Shown here: piece by piece, positions 35,829 through 44,261 of the stretch
Layout of the letters: every line of letters starts with the position of its first letter
Position numbering within the stretch: the stretch's first letter is position 1
From: an uncultured bacterium
GTDB taxonomy: Bacteria; Desulfobacterota; Binatia; HRBIN30; CADEER01
Reading direction: 5' to 3'
Assembly: GCA_902826395.1 (NCBI GenBank)
Contig: CADEER010000002.1
Coordinates: 43,016-93,258, forward strand
Length of the DNA stretch: 50,243 bases
The notes under the pieces: generated by a model
Database searches by the model: none
Seen by the model: the letters and a program-made list of their open reading frames with translations, nothing else
What the model was told of the DNA's origin: nothing
Translations under genes and position numbers: made by a program

Positions 35829-36152
35829 TCAGCGTGAGAAACGCCGGCGCAGGGCCAGAACGCCGGTGATCGCAAGCAAGGACGCGACGAGCAACAACGC
35901 CGCGCCCGACAATACCGGCGCCATCGTTCCGTCGCAGGCGACGGCCTCGCACGACGTGCCGAAGCCGACGAACGTGCCACCGCTCGTCTCGCACTCGAAG
36001 TCGAGCGAATCTTCACAGGAGCCGTCGGATAGACAACACGCGCCGTCCGCGGCCACACCGTGCGCCGCCGGCGCCATCGCGACAGACAGAACCGCGGCGG
36101 CGGACACAGTCGCCACGCGCACCCGCAGCGATCCAGCCGATCCGTTCAACAT
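35829..36152 (-). CDS. Small Cys-rich exported protein with C-terminal helix and Arg tail
   Basis: A 107-residue protein not matched to a named family. Residues 1-35 are a signal peptide (VRVATVSAAAVLSVAMAPAAHG). Next is a compact segment with six cysteines at 39, 40, 46, 54, 68 and 73 in the pattern GACC-DGSC-C-GGTF-GTSC-C, a motif I have seen as tandem copies in secreted proteins of planctomycetes and deltaproteobacteria. The end is a hydrophobic helix (79-101) followed by LRRRFSR, the tripartite layout of C-terminal sorting signals. ATG 36152 is chosen because GGAGG lies five bases upstream. It lies 40 bases downstream of the RND permease stop. Surface anchoring is inferred. Confidence 0.65.
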   Translation of the reverse strand: MLNGSAGSLRVRVATVSAAAVLSVAMAPAAHGVAADGACCLSDGSCEDSLDFECETSGGTFVGFGTSCEAVACDGTMAPVLSGAALLLVASLLAITGVLALRRRFSR

Positions 36153-36192
36153 CATAACCTCCGCTCCTCCAGCTCCGGCGGTTAGAACAGAA

Positions 36193-39100
36193 CTACGACG
36201 CGGATTCCATCGCCGCGACGGGAATCCCCGCCTCCTCGGCGGCCACTGCATGCGCGCTCGACAGGTAGGTGTAGATCGCCGGCACGACGTACAGCGTCAG
36301 GGCTGTCGAGAATGCCAGGCCACCTACCACCGCGATGCCGAGTGATTGCCGGCTGCCCGAGGCCCCGCCGAGCGAGAGCGCGATCGGCAGCACGCCGAGC
36401 AGTGTCGAGGCCGTCGTCATCAGGATCGGCCGCAGGCGTGCCGTCGCCGAGTCGATGGCAGCCTCGACCCGGTCGAGTCCGGCGGCGCGGCGCTGGTTGG
36501 CGAACTCGACCAGCAGAATTCCGTTCTTGGTCACCAGTCCGATCAGCATGATGATGCCGATCTGGCTGAAGACGTTGAGCGTCTGGCCCAGCGCCAGAAG
36601 CGCACCGAGCGCGCCGGCGATCGACAGCGGCACGGTCATCAGGATGATGATCGGGTCGCGAAAGCTCTCGAACTGCGCCGCCAGCATCAGGTAGATCAGC
36701 ACCAGGGCCAGCGCGAAGGCGAACAGCAGGCTCGACCCAGCGTCGGCGAAGTCGCGCGACTGTCCAGCGAGGCTGGTGCGGATCGCCGACGGCAGGATCT
36801 CGGCGGCGATTGCGTCGAGCGCGGCTACGCCATCGCCTACTGTCGCGCCGGGCGCAAGGCCGGCCGAGACGGTCGCCGACGTAAATCGGTTGAAGCGGAA
36901 GATGGCGGCGGGTCCGACCGTTTCATCGAAACGCACCAGATTGTCGAGCGAGATCATGGCGCCCGCGGCCGAGCGCACGTAGAGCTTGGCGAGATCGCGC
37001 GGATCGTTGCGGTCGTTGCGCTCCACCTGACCGACGACGTCGTACTGGCGATCGTTCAACAGGAAATAGCCGAAGCGCTGGCCGCCGTAGGCGAGCTGTA
37101 AGGCGCGCGCGATTTCAAGCACCGAGACACCGAGCTCGGCGGCGCGGCGGCGGTCGATGCGGACGGCGCCCTCAGGTCGATTGAGCTTGAGATCGGCGTC
37201 GACGAATCGCAGCAGTGGGCTGGCCGCGGCCGCTTCGAGGAACTCCGGCAGGACGTCGACCAGCTCGTCCAAAGTCTGAGCCTGCAGGACATACTGCACC
37301 GGCTGGCCCGAGCGCCGGTCGCCGATCGTCGGCGGCTGAGCGGGAAAGGCGCGCACACCCGTGAAGTTGTTGAGGTCGTTGGAGAGCTGGCGGAAGACGT
37401 CTTCCTGCGAGCGCTCACGGCTCTCGGGGTCGCTCATGAAGAGCGTGAATATGCCCGTGTTGACGGCGCCGCCGGACGAGCCGGGCGCCGTGATCGACAG
37501 CGCGTGCACGACCTCCGGCAACTCGTCTCGGATGTACACGGCGATCCGATCCATCTGGTCTTGCATGTACTCGAACGCCGAGCCCTCGGGCGCTCGCAGG
37601 GCGACACGGATGTTCGAGCGATCCTCGAGCGGCGCGAGCTCAGAGGGCAAGGCACGCCAGAGCAACGCGATCGCGCCGCCGCACAGCACCACCAGCGGGA
37701 GGGCGAGCCAACGCCGGTGGAGAAATGCGGTAAGTGAGCGCCGGTAGCCGGTGGTCATCGCCACGAAAAACGGTTCGGTGGCGAGATAGAAGCGCCCTTC
37801 GCCGGCGCGCGCGTCGAGCAGGAATCGGCACATCATCGGCGACAGCGTCAGCGCCACGAAGGCCGACACCAGCACCGTGCCGACGACGACGACACCGAAC
37901 TCGCGAAACAGCCGCCCGGTCATCCCTTCCAGGAACAGAATCGGGACGAACACGGCAGCCAGTGTCACGGTCGTCGAGACCACCGCAAACGCAATCTCGC
38001 GCGAGCCTGCGATGGCGGCTGCAAGCGGCGTGCTTCCCTGCTCCACCTTGGCGTAGATGTTCTCCAGCACGACGATCGCGTCGTCGCAGACCAGACCGAT
38101 GGCGAGCACCAACGCCACCAGAGTGAGGACGTTGATCGTGAAACCGGCGAGGTACATCAAGAAGAACGCCGAGACGATGCTGACGGGGATGGCGACTACC
38201 GGGATCAGTGTCGACCGCCAGCTCCGCAAAAACAGGAAGATCACCAAGGCGACGAGGACGAAGGCGATCACCATCGTCTCCTGGACCTCGAGGATCGACC
38301 GCCGCACGAAGATCGTCGTGTCGTACGCAACCTCGATACCGTAGTCGGGCGGAGTGCCGCGGCGGATGTCCTCGAGACGGCGGTAGAACTCGTCGGCGAT
38401 GGCGATGGCGTTGGTGTTCGGCTGCGGCAACACGGCGAGGATGATCATCGGCACGAGGTTCGATTTGACGCCGCTGCGCAGATTGGCGGCGCTGAGCTCG
38501 GCGCGGCCGACGTCGCGCAGCAGAATCTGCCGGCCGTTGGCTTCTCGGAGGATCATCGCTTCGAACTCTTCGGGCGTCGTCAGCCGACCTGCGGTGCGCA
38601 GGCTGAGCTCGACCGAGCTGCCCTCGAGCCGGCCGCTGGGCAAGTCGACGTTTTGCGCCGCCAGCGCCTCCTGCACGTCGGACGCCGTCAGGCCGTGCGC
38701 AGCCAAGCGGACCGGATCGAGCCACAAACGCATGGCGTAACGCTTCTCCCCGAAGATCCGCACCGTGCTGACGCCGGGAATGGTCTGGATGCGCTCGCGA
38801 ATGACGCGATCGGCGAAGTCGTTGACCTCCTCGATGCTGCGCTGCGCGCTCTGCACGGCGATGAAGAGGATCGGCTCGGTATCGGCGTCGGACTTCTCGA
38901 CGATCGGTGGGTCCGCGTCCGGCGGCAGCAGGCGGATCGCCTGCGACACCTTGTCGCGCACATCGTTGACCGCCGCCTCGAGGTCGGCGCCGATGTTGAA
39001 CTCGACGCGAATCTGGCTGCGCTCTTCGCTCGACGTCGAAGACAGCACCCGGATCCCGTCGACGCCGTTGATGAGCTGCTCGAGCGGCTCGGTGATCTGC

Positions 39101-39282
39101 GACGCGATCACCGACGGGCTGGCGCCGACGTACGTCGCGCGCACCGTGACGATCGGCGGGTCGACGGCGGGATACTCGCGCACGCCGAGAAAGAGAAAAG
39201 ACACGACGCCGAACAGCACGATCACCAACGAACAGACCGTGGCGAGCACCGGTCGGTGGATGCTGACGTCGGAGAGACTCAT
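36193..39282 (-). CDS. RND efflux permease (AcrB/HAE1 type)
   Basis: A proton-driven inner-membrane exporter of the hydrophobic-and-amphiphilic efflux group, 1029 residues as usual. It opens MSLSDVSIHRPVLATVCSL and has 12 helices with two large periplasmic loops. The proton-relay aspartates sit in helix 4, GLVCDDAIVVLENI, near residue 400. The region IMLIGLVTKNGILLVEFAN near the C-terminus is typical of drug exporters rather than metal pumps. Its start overlaps the adaptor stop as ATGA, and the order is channel, adaptor, permease. Substrates cannot be predicted. The divergent kinase/regulator pair is a likely controller of the pump. Confidence 0.93.
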   Translation of the reverse strand: MSLSDVSIHRPVLATVCSLVIVLFGVVSFLFLGVREYPAVDPPIVTVRATYVGASPSVIASQITEPLEQLINGVDGIRVLSSTSSEERSQIRVEFNIGADLEAAVNDVRDKVSQAIRLLPPDADPPIVEKSDADTEPILFIAVQSAQRSIEEVNDFADRVIRERIQTIPGVSTVRIFGEKRYAMRLWLDPVRLAAHGLTASDVQEALAAQNVDLPSGRLEGSSVELSLRTAGRLTTPEEFEAMILREANGRQILLRDVGRAELSAANLRSGVKSNLVPMIILAVLPQPNTNAIAIADEFYRRLEDIRRGTPPDYGIEVAYDTTIFVRRSILEVQETMVIAFVLVALVIFLFLRSWRSTLIPVVAIPVSIVSAFFLMYLAGFTINVLTLVALVLAIGLVCDDAIVVLENIYAKVEQGSTPLAAAIAGSREIAFAVVSTTVTLAAVFVPILFLEGMTGRLFREFGVVVVGTVLVSAFVALTLSPMMCRFLLDARAGEGRFYLATEPFFVAMTTGYRRSLTAFLHRRWLALPLVVLCGGAIALLWRALPSELAPLEDRSNIRVALRAPEGSAFEYMQDQMDRIAVYIRDELPEVVHALSITAPGSSGGAVNTGIFTLFMSDPESRERSQEDVFRQLSNDLNNFTGVRAFPAQPPTIGDRRSGQPVQYVLQAQTLDELVDVLPEFLEAAAASPLLRFVDADLKLNRPEGAVRIDRRRAAELGVSVLEIARALQLAYGGQRFGYFLLNDRQYDVVGQVERNDRNDPRDLAKLYVRSAAGAMISLDNLVRFDETVGPAAIFRFNRFTSATVSAGLAPGATVGDGVAALDAIAAEILPSAIRTSLAGQSRDFADAGSSLLFAFALALVLIYLMLAAQFESFRDPIIILMTVPLSIAGALGALLALGQTLNVFSQIGIIMLIGLVTKNGILLVEFANQRRAAGLDRVEAAIDSATARLRPILMTTASTLLGVLPIALSLGGASGSRQSLGIAVVGGLAFSTALTLYVVPAIYTYLSSAHAVAAEEAGIPVAAMESAS

Positions 39283-40388
39283 GGCGCGCCTGCTTCGGCC
39301 GGTGGCGCAGGCTCGGGCGGCGGCGCCGCCTCCGCGAGCTCGACGGCGACACCGTCGCGCAAGCGCAACAGGTTCGAAGTCAGGACGGTCTCTCCCACCT
39401 CCAACCCCTGGCGGATCTCCACCGCGTCGCGGGTGCGCGGGCCGATCTCGACCTCACGTTGCACCGCGCGGCCGTCGCTGAGCACGAAGACGGCATGGCC
39501 GGTCGCCGACGGCACCACCGCCTGCGCCGGGACGAGTATTCCATCGGTCGGCGCCGCCACTGGAACCTCGACGCTGGCGAAGGCGCCAGGCATCAGGAGG
39601 CGGGCGCGGTTGTCGTTGACGCCTCGGATCAACAGGCTGCGAGTCGGGAGATCGATGGCAGGTTCGATCGCCACTACCGTGCCAGTGAAGCGCTCGCTCT
39701 GGCCGGCGACCTCGAAGTTGAATGAATCTCCGATCGCGATGGCGCCCGCGTAACGCTCTGGAAGCGCGAAATCGATCTTGATCCGGCTCGTGTCCTGCAG
39801 AGTGATGAGCGGCGTCTCGGGCGTGATCCAAGCGCCTTCACTGACACGCCGTAGCCCGGCGCGGGCGTTAAACGGAGCGCGGATCTCCGTCCTCGCGAGT
39901 GTGACCCGCAGCGCCGCGATCTGCGCCTCGACCGATTGCAGCTCCGCCTGCGCCTGGTCGAACGCCTGTTGGCTGAGCGCCTTCTTGTCGAAGGCGAGCA
40001 ACGCCTGCTGGCGTTCGGCCGTGCGCGCCGCGAGCCGTCGCCGCACCTCGAGCTCGGTCAGTTGCGCGCGCAGGTCGGCGTCGTCGAGCTTGAACAAAAG
40101 CGCACCGGCCTCGACCTCACTTCCTTCCACCACTTCGACGGCCACCAGGCGGCGCGACAGCTCGGCGACTACGGTGACCGCTTCGTTCGCCGCCAGCGTA
40201 CCGATTGTGCGCACCGTGTCGCTCAACCGGCTGGGGCGCACGACGTAGCCTTCCGAACGCAGCAGATCGGGCTTCACGTCGGCCGCCGGTGCCGGCGGCG
40301 CCTCGCGCGACAGCGACGGGCGCAGGAGGACGAATGCCGCGGCGACAAGCACAGCGGTGCCGAGCAGCAAGATGGTGCGCGCTCTCAT
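39279..40388 (-). CDS. RND efflux periplasmic adaptor (membrane fusion protein)
   Basis: The adaptor links the RND permease to the outer-membrane channel. It has 369 residues from the ATG at 40388, which overlaps the channel gene stop as ATGA. An N-terminal hydrophobic segment (residues 4-24) anchors or exports it. It is followed by the split lipoyl domain (VAVEVVEGSEVEAGALLFKLD and IRAPFNARAGLRRVSEG), an alpha-helical hairpin between them, and the beta-barrel and membrane-proximal domains with GAFASVEVPV and LVPAQAVV. There is no lipobox. The tail is Pro/Ala/Glu-rich. Length is typical of AcrA/MexE relatives. Confidence 0.92.
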   Translation of the reverse strand: MRARTILLLGTAVLVAAAFVLLRPSLSREAPPAPAADVKPDLLRSEGYVVRPSRLSDTVRTIGTLAANEAVTVVAELSRRLVAVEVVEGSEVEAGALLFKLDDADLRAQLTELEVRRRLAARTAERQQALLAFDKKALSQQAFDQAQAELQSVEAQIAALRVTLARTEIRAPFNARAGLRRVSEGAWITPETPLITLQDTSRIKIDFALPERYAGAIAIGDSFNFEVAGQSERFTGTVVAIEPAIDLPTRSLLIRGVNDNRARLLMPGAFASVEVPVAAPTDGILVPAQAVVPSATGHAVFVLSDGRAVQREVEIGPRTRDAVEIRQGLEVGETVLTSNLLRLRDGVAVELAEAAPPPEPAPPAEAGAP

Positions 40389-41800
40389 GAGTCGGCCAGT
40401 GCCAGTGTTTCGGCCTGCTCCCAACCGCCACCGAGCGCGACATAGAGCGACACCAGGCTGGTCGAGACGGCGGTCTCGCTCGTTACGAGACGGTCTTCGG
40501 ACTCGAGCAAAGAGCGCTCGGCGACGAGCACGTCGAGGAATTCGATCAGACCGTTGGCGTGCAGGCGGCGCGCCAGGATGGCCGCCTCGCGGTTGGCCTC
40601 GACCGCTTCGCGCAAGGCGGCGCGGCGGACCTGCTCGCGGGCGTAGCGCACCAGTGCATTCTCGACGTCCTCGAGGGCGAGCAGCAGCGTCTGCTGGTAG
40701 TTCGCCAACCGCTCCTGCTGGCGGGCGTTCTGCGCGTCGATGTTGGCCATGATGCTGCCGCCGGCGAAGATCGGCCAGACCACGTTCGGACCGAGCGCTG
40801 CGTAGTTGTATCGCCCCTGCAAAAGATCTTTCACGTCCTCGCTGCGCAACCCGACCGAACCGGTGAGCGTGAAGCGCGGATAGAGGTCGGCCTTCGCTTC
40901 GCCGATGCGCGCCGTGGCGGCGGCGAGCTCGCGCTCGGCGCGGCTGAGGTCGGGTCGGCGCCGCATCAGGTCGGCGGGCACGCCGGTCAGCACTTCAGCG
41001 GGCGCCGACGGGATCGCCTTGTCGGTGCCGAGCTCGGCCTGCAGTGCCGCTGGGGACTCGCCGAGCAAGACCCCCAGCCGATAGGTCGCGGCGCTGCGCG
41101 CCGTTTCCAGAGGCGGCAACTCGGCAGCCGTGGCGGCGACCAGGGCGCGCGCGCGCTCGACATCGAGGTCGCTCGCCAGGCCGAACTCGCGCTGCGCGCG
41201 CGTCAGCTCTCCGGTCTCGCGCTGCGCCTCGAGGTTGCCCCGCACCGCACCGATGCGGCCCTGCAAGCCGCGCAGCTCGATGTAGGTTGCCGCGACGGCG
41301 CCGGTGAGCCCCAACAACACGGCGCGCCGCGACTCGACCGACGCGTCGACGTCGGCATCGGCCGCTTCGACCGAGCGACGAGTGCCACCGAAGACGTCGA
41401 TCTCCCAGAAGGCGTCGAGGGCAGCGATGAACACACTCGAGCTGCCACCGATGGCGGGGTTTGCCGCACCGGAGGTGAAGTTCGCCCTGGTACCGGCGTC
41501 GGCGGTCGGCCACAACCGCGCCGCCGAGATGCCACGCCGCGCCCGCGCTTCGTCGACCCGCGCCTGCGCCTGGCGCAGGTCGAGATTGTTGCGTACGGCG
41601 CGTTCGATCAACGAGGTCAGTTGGGGATCGCCGAAGCGCTGCCACCAGACCGCGATCTCGGCTTCCGCATCGCGCTGCACCTCCGGCGGCGCCGCGCTCC
41701 ACGATTCCGGGACCGGAACCTCCGGTGGCTTGTAGTCGGGCCCCACCGTGCAACCCGCGATCATCAGAACGATTGCCAGACGTAGAGGGATCCCGCGCAC
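40385..41800 (-). CDS. NodT-type outer-membrane efflux lipoprotein (TolC family)
   Basis: The outer-membrane channel of the efflux pump, 471 residues. From GTG at 41800 the N-terminus is a lipoprotein signal ending MIAGC with Cys17 as the lipid-bearing residue, followed by TVGPDYKPPEVPVPESW, the characteristic NodT start. Two OEP repeats follow, including DAFWEIDVFGGTRRSVEAA and TGVPADLMRRRPDLSRAE. The frame opens to 42202 but that part is a low-complexity shadow of the kinase gene. No ribosome-binding site precedes the GTG; the reverse complement here is pyrimidine-rich. It is the first gene of the pump operon, divergent from the kinase gene by 116 bases. Confidence 0.9.
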   Translation of the reverse strand: MRGIPLRLAIVLMIAGCTVGPDYKPPEVPVPESWSAAPPEVQRDAEAEIAVWWQRFGDPQLTSLIERAVRNNLDLRQAQARVDEARARRGISAARLWPTADAGTRANFTSGAANPAIGGSSSVFIAALDAFWEIDVFGGTRRSVEAADADVDASVESRRAVLLGLTGAVAATYIELRGLQGRIGAVRGNLEAQRETGELTRAQREFGLASDLDVERARALVAATAAELPPLETARSAATYRLGVLLGESPAALQAELGTDKAIPSAPAEVLTGVPADLMRRRPDLSRAERELAAATARIGEAKADLYPRFTLTGSVGLRSEDVKDLLQGRYNYAALGPNVVWPIFAGGSIMANIDAQNARQQERLANYQQTLLLALEDVENALVRYAREQVRRAALREAVEANREAAILARRLHANGLIEFLDVLVAERSLLESEDRLVTSETAVSTSLVSLYVALGGGWEQAETLALADS

Positions 41801-41902
41801 AAGGAGGGAGTGTACGGGCCAAACCCAGGTGGGGCCATCGGCCCCCGGTAAAAAGACGTAAAAGGCCGCGGTGCGCCTGCTTCGATGACCCTCGGCCGGG
41901 TG

Positions 41903-41908
41903 TATACT
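41903..41908 (+). promoter_or_regulatory. Near-consensus -10 box just before the kinase start
   Basis: TATACT ends 8 bases before the kinase ATG at 41917. TTCGAT at 41881-41886 is a poor -35 at 16-base spacing. If used, transcription would begin at or within a few bases of the ATG, giving a leaderless message. This agrees with the absence of any ribosome-binding site there. Confidence 0.3.
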
Positions 41909-41916
41909 CCCGAACC

Positions 41917-43512
41917 ATGCCGGGCGGTGCTTCGAGCCTGACGACGCGCGGTGCCGGCCGCTGGCTGGCGTTCGCAGCAGTGTTGATCCCACTGGCCGTG
42001 CTGCTGGTACTGCAGCTCCGAACCCTGGCGCAGCTCGAGGAAACTTCGGCTGCGTCGAACCGCCTGGCGTTGAAGGGTTACGGCCGCACCATCCTGCGCG
42101 GTACCGAGGCGTTCTACCGCCAGCGCGTCGAGGACGCGCTACAGGTCCCCGCCGGCCTGCTCGCCGGCGATCGGCGCGCCGCACTCGACGCGCACTTCGC
42201 ATCGCGCGACGGCGCCGGCATCAAGCGATACTTCGTCATCGACTTCGCGACGCCCGACAGCGAAGCTCTGTTCTTCGCTCCGACCGGCGGCGCGGCGACG
42301 ACGGCGAGCGAAGTGGAGGCGCGCGCCGCACGCGTCGCCGCCGCGCCATGGCGCGTCGTCGCCGAAGAAGGCACTCCGATCCAATCGGTATCGCCGTCGG
42401 TGGACGAGCAAGACCCCGACAATCGCGTCATTCTGCGACCGATTCGCGACAGCAACGGACACGTGCGCGGCGCCGCCGGCATGATCCTCGACAGCGCCTA
42501 CTTCAGCGACGTGCTGCTGCCGAGCCTCACCCGCGCCGAGCAGGCCCTGGTGCCCGAGCCACTCCGTCACGACCTCGAGATCGAGCTGGGCGTGCGCGAG
42601 AACGGCCGCTCGACCACCGCGCCGGGCGCCGACGTCGATGCCTCCTTCCGCTTCATCTTCACCGACCGATCATTGATCGTGCGCAGTCCTTCGGAAACTT
42701 CCAAGCAGTGGGCGCAGCGCCGCTTCATCGGCGACGTTTCGCTGTCGCTGATGCTGGCAGCGGCGCTGCTCGCAGCCGTGCTGCTCGCCCAGCGCAACGC
42801 CGTGCGCGCCACCCAGCTCTCACAGATGAAGACCGACTTCGTCTCCAGCGTCTCGCACGAGCTGCGCACGCCGCTCGCCTCGATCCGTGTGTTCGGCGAG
42901 CTGCTGCGGCTCGGGCGGGTCAACGAGCCGGCCAAGGTTCGCGAGTACGGCGACTACATCGAGGCCGAGTGCCGGCGCCTGACTCATCTGGTGAACAACA
43001 TCCTCGACTTCGCCAAGATCGAGTCGGGACAAAAGCTCTACCGCTTCGAGCGCGCCGACGTGCGAGCGCTGGTCGAAGAGACGCTGCGCACCTTCGAGGT
43101 ACGGCTCCGGCAGGACGGCTTCAGCGTCGACGTCACCTCACCGCCGACGCCGCTGCCGCCCGCATGGGTCGATCCACCGGCCGTCGGACAGGTGCTGACC
43201 AACCTGATCGACAACGCCATCAAGTACTCGGGCGACGCCCGCCACATCGGCGTCGCCCTCGGACAGCAGAACGGCTTCGTCACCGTGGCCGTGCGCGATC
43301 ACGGTCCCGGCATCGACGCCGGCGAGCAGGAGCGCATCTTCGAGCAGTTCTATCGGGTCAGCAGCGGACTGGTACACGAGGTCAAGGGGAGCGGTCTGGG
43401 GCTCGCCATCGTGAAGCACATCGTCGACGCACACCGCGGCCGGGTGTCGGTCGACAGCCGGCCGGGCGCGGGCAGCACGTTCACCGTGGAGCTTCCGACC
43501 CATGCCGCCTGA
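41917..43512 (+). CDS. Membrane sensor histidine kinase paired with the OmpR-type regulator
   Basis: A 531-residue two-component kinase. Helices near 14-34 and 273-291 flank a periplasmic sensor region of about 240 residues (35-270) that is not recognised. The dimerisation domain has the H-box [20 protein letters not shown] with His314. The ATPase domain shows [32 protein letters not shown] and [11 protein letters not shown]. The ATG at 41917 lacks a ribosome-binding site; an upstream frame opens to 41725 without a plausible start. It overlaps the regulator gene by 11 bases and is divergent from the efflux operon, which it may control through its partner. Confidence 0.92.
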   Translation: MPGGASSLTTRGAGRWLAFAAVLIPLAVLLVLQLRTLAQLEETSAASNRLALKGYGRTILRGTEAFYRQRVEDALQVPAGLLAGDRRAALDAHFASRDGAGIKRYFVIDFATPDSEALFFAPTGGAATTASEVEARAARVAAAPWRVVAEEGTPIQSVSPSVDEQDPDNRVILRPIRDSNGHVRGAAGMILDSAYFSDVLLPSLTRAEQALVPEPLRHDLEIELGVRENGRSTTAPGADVDASFRFIFTDRSLIVRSPSETSKQWAQRRFIGDVSLSLMLAAALLAAVLLAQRNAVRATQLSQMKTDFVSSVSHELRTPLASIRVFGELLRLGRVNEPAKVREYGDYIEAECRRLTHLVNNILDFAKIESGQKLYRFERADVRALVEETLRTFEVRLRQDGFSVDVTSPPTPLPPAWVDPPAVGQVLTNLIDNAIKYSGDARHIGVALGQQNGFVTVAVRDHGPGIDAGEQERIFEQFYRVSSGLVHEVKGSGLGLAIVKHIVDAHRGRVSVDSRPGAGSTFTVELPTHAA

Positions 43513-44212
43513 GCCGCATCCACTGCGCGAGGAGCCGCTGCGGGTGCTGATCGTCGAGGACGATCCGGCGATGGCGATCGCACTGCGCGACGGCTTCGAC
43601 TCGGAGGGTTGTCTCGTGTTCGCCGCCGCCGACGGAGCAGAGGGCCTGCGCCTCGCCCGCGAGACCGATGTCGACGTCATCATTCTCGACGTCATGCTGC
43701 CCAAGATGAGCGGTCTCGACGTCTGCGCCGAGCTGCGCGCCGCCAGCGACGACGTGCCGATCATCATGCTCACGGCGCGCGGCCAGGAAGCCGACAAGGT
43801 GCAGGGCCTCTCGCTCGGCGCCGACGACTACGTCACCAAGCCGTTCGGCTTTCTCGAGCTGCTGGCGCGCGTGCGCGCCGTCCACCGCCGCACGCGGCGG
43901 ACGCCGACTGCGAGGAGCTTCAGCTTCGGCGACGTCACGCTCGACTTCGAGCACTTGCAGGCGACGCGCGCCGGCCAACCGCTCGAGCTGTCGCCGCGCG
44001 AGTTCGCCATCCTCGAATGCCTGATCGCCCGCCGCGGCGACGTCGTCACCCGCGAGGAGCTCCTACAGCGCGTCTGGGGCTACGAGCAGTCTCCCCTGAC
44101 TCGCACCGTCGACATGCACATCGCCAAGCTGCGCCGCAAGATCGAGCCGACTCCGGCAGAGCCACGCTACATCGCGACGATCCACGGCACCGGCTACCGC
44201 TTCCTCGGCTGA
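43502..44212 (+). CDS. OmpR/PhoB-family response regulator
   Basis: A 236-residue transcription regulator. The receiver covers residues 13-130, with acidic pocket E19/D20/D21, phosphoacceptor D63 in [12 protein letters not shown], and [14 protein letters not shown]. The C-terminal winged helix (about 140-235) has [28 protein letters not shown] and [16 protein letters not shown], ending in GTGYRFLG. All motifs are intact. The start overlaps the kinase gene by 11 bases, so the pair is translated together. The divergent RND pump is the most likely local target, but no binding repeat was identified in the shared 116-base region. Confidence 0.93.
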   Translation: MPPEPHPLREEPLRVLIVEDDPAMAIALRDGFDSEGCLVFAAADGAEGLRLARETDVDVIILDVMLPKMSGLDVCAELRAASDDVPIIMLTARGQEADKVQGLSLGADDYVTKPFGFLELLARVRAVHRRTRRTPTARSFSFGDVTLDFEHLQATRAGQPLELSPREFAILECLIARRGDVVTREELLQRVWGYEQSPLTRTVDMHIAKLRRKIEPTPAEPRYIATIHGTGYRFLG

Positions 44213-44224
44213 GCCCTGACTCGG

Positions 44225-44237
44225 GGCCGAAGCGGCC
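44225..44237. terminator. Possible hairpin between convergent regulator and sulfatase genes
   Basis: An inverted repeat GGCCG-AAG-CGGCC lies in the 49 bases between two convergent stops. The stem is short and no T-run follows on either strand, so it is only a candidate bidirectional terminator. Confidence 0.3.
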
Positions 44238-44261
44238 TCGCCCGCGCCGGCGTATCCGTCC

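Noticed and set aside
41810..41851. Strong ribosome-binding site (AAGGAGGGAG) followed by GTG upstream of the kinase
   Set aside because: The GTG opens only 13 codons before a stop and is out of frame with the kinase. A regulatory leader peptide cannot be excluded, but nothing supports it.
41801..42202. 134-codon upstream extension of the outer-membrane channel frame
   Set aside because: It is antisense to the kinase gene and Arg/Pro-rich; a lipoprotein signal starts at the GTG at 41800.
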